Source: an uncultured bacterium (lineage in GTDB: Bacteria; Bacillota; Clostridia; Lachnospirales; Lachnospiraceae). From it: DNA of 9,253 nt. A program made the translations under genes and the position numbers. The stretch lies in contig CAMTFT010000041.1 of NCBI GenBank assembly GCA_947071365.1, positions 1 through 9,253 on the forward strand. The letters run 5' to 3'. Below the pieces are notes generated by a model. It saw only the letters and a list, made by a program, of their open reading frames with translations, did not search any database and was not told where the DNA came from. Below, piece by piece: positions 8,415 through 9,253 of this stretch; within the stretch, counting starts at the first letter, position 1, and each line of letters begins with the position of its first letter.

Positions 8415-9253
8415 CATCATTCGAATTTTTTTTCTGTTCCTTCAGATCCCGCACCAGCTTTTTGAGGGACATATCCTCTGAAAGCCGGTCTGATGTAACA
8501 TCATATGCCGGCTGCTGCGACGGATATCCGTAAGGCGGCTGGCCATACGGCTTGTAATGGCCGGGAGCAGGCTGCCTGTAAGGGTAAGGCCCCGGACCGG
8601 CCTGGCTGTCCTTTGGCGGATAGTAGGATACGCTTTCCTGAGCCTGGTATGGCGCAGCAGCCGGAGCGTGTGGGTAAGGCTGTTGTCCCGATGCCTGACT
8701 GCCGGGATGCTGTCCCTGCGCATATGGCATCTGTGGATATGGCCCTTGCGGATACGGCCCCTGTGGGTATGGCGGCTGCGCATAATACGGTTCGGAAGAG
8801 TCTTTTTTGTTTTTCTTCTTTTTAATAAAGGGCCGGAAAATAGTCTTCCGTCCGGTCCAGCCGACGATTCGTACCAGTACGATTCCCCAGAAGACTCCGA
8901 AGGAATCGATCAGGACATCCCGCTTCGAGGGGCCGCGCCCCGCTACGTAGGATTGGTGGTATTCGTCGCCGCAGGCAAACGCGACGCAGAAAAAGCCGGC
9001 CACCAGCATCAGCAGGATCCCGCGGAGGCCGTATACGTACAGTGGAAATGCCACCGCAACGGCCAGGGCGAAATACTCTGTCATGTGGGCCAACTTCCGG
9101 ACAACGCCGTGAAAACGTGTCGCAAGATTGTCGATCTCCCAGGGTTCAAAATCCGCCCCGAGAAGCTCTCCGCCTGTTTCTATGACTTTGTAGCTGACTT
9201 TATAGCTGAGCTGGGAGGAAGTAACTCCATCCTGTGAAGAAAAAGTAAAAATC
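8398..9253 (-). CDS. VanZ-family membrane protein with Pro/Tyr/Gln-rich C-terminal tail, N-terminus beyond window
   Basis: The minus-strand frame is open from the window edge to the TAG at 8398-8400 (284 residues visible; residue 1 is the first whole codon at the edge). The start lies past 9253. A TTG at 9091-9093 is internal, because the residues before it match the family: IFTFSSQDG (1-9) and RKLAHMTEYF (52-61). The VanZ signature DEYHQSYVAGR (96-106) is followed by KRDVLIDSFG. Hydrophobic segments at about 57-76, 78-94 and 112-131 suggest membrane helices, with another expected at the missing N-terminus. A basic KKKKNKK cluster (144-150) is followed by a low-complexity tail (155-253; 26 Pro, 17 Tyr, 16 Gln) and a charged, probably helical end (254-284). 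VanZ of enterococcal Tn1546 raises teicoplanin resistance, but the biochemical role of the family is unsettled and most chromosomal members are uncharacterised. No van genes are visible, so resistance should not be assumed. Confidence 0.88.
   Translation of the reverse strand, partial: IFTFSSQDGVTSSQLSYKVSYKVIETGGELLGADFEPWEIDNLATRFHGVVRKLAHMTEYFALAVAVAFPLYVYGLRGILLMLVAGFFCVAFACGDEYHQSYVAGRGPSKRDVLIDSFGVFWGIVLVRIVGWTGRKTIFRPFIKKKKNKKDSSEPYYAQPPYPQGPYPQGPYPQMPYAQGQHPGSQASGQQPYPHAPAAAPYQAQESVSYYPPKDSQAGPGPYPYRQPAPGHYKPYGQPPYGYPSQQPAYDVTSDRLSEDMSLKKLVRDLKEQKKNSNDEKKPL
8717..8776. repeat. 15-base coding tandem repeat, four imperfect units
   Basis: Four in-frame 15-base units lie at 8717-8731, 8732-8746, 8747-8761 and 8762-8776, with the plus-strand pattern TGYGSRTAYGGCNNC and a few substitutions. 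They encode Q(G/M/P)PY(P/A) pentapeptides in the tail of the VanZ-family protein. Because the unit is a multiple of three, gain or loss of units would change tail length without breaking the frame. Confidence 0.8.

Noticed and set aside
8557..9237. Long plus-strand reading frame opposite the VanZ gene
   Set aside because: The minus-strand frame carries clear VanZ motifs and membrane helices; the plus frame has a low-quality composition and no recognisable domain.
8398..9253. Glycopeptide resistance locus
   Set aside because: Only a VanZ-family protein is present, with no vanHAX or regulatory genes; chromosomal VanZ-like genes are common in Firmicutes and mostly uncharacterised.

Overview
The window looks like a contig end from a Clostridia (Bacillota) genome, most likely a member of Lachnospiraceae. 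The reasons are a 1279-residue RpoB with a clostridial-type insertion before the rifampicin region, an RpoC that keeps the short Gram-positive trigger loop, purine-rich GGAG-type ribosome binding sites, a consensus TTGACA promoter, roughly balanced base composition, and a VanZ-family gene next door. The genus cannot be fixed by eye.

Layout: bases 1-46 are not genomic. They are an Illumina Nextera adapter (P7 end, 8-base index, transposon mosaic end) left on the contig. Genomic DNA starts at about 47, inside rplL (ribosomal protein L7/L12), which lacks roughly its first 15 codons. A terminator follows rplL. Next comes a 415-base gene-free stretch holding a 3.5-copy tandem repeat of about 43 bases made of hairpins, then a strong extended -10 promoter and a leader of about 90 bases. 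This promoter drives rpoB (787-4626) and rpoC (4648-8376), the beta and beta' subunits of RNA polymerase, 21 bases apart with a good ribosome binding site between them. Both are full length, with all catalytic and zinc-binding residues present, a wild-type rifampicin region, and long acidic C-terminal tails.

A hairpin immediately after rpoC probably terminates transcription from both directions. It faces a convergent minus-strand VanZ-family membrane protein gene that runs off the right end of the window. The stop codon of that gene lies inside the hairpin stem. The protein carries an unusual C-terminal extension: a lysine cluster, a stretch of about 99 residues rich in Pro, Tyr and Gln (partly a 15-base DNA repeat), and a charged terminal helix.

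rplL and rpoBC are the end of the ribosomal stalk/RNA polymerase cluster. Here rpoBC is uncoupled from rplL by a terminator and its own promoter, and does not run directly into the str operon (rpsL-rpsG-fusA-tuf) as in many Firmicutes. I found no convincing undescribed multi-gene system. The items most worth a second look are the adapter artefact, the hairpin repeat array before rpoB, and the VanZ protein with its low-complexity tail.
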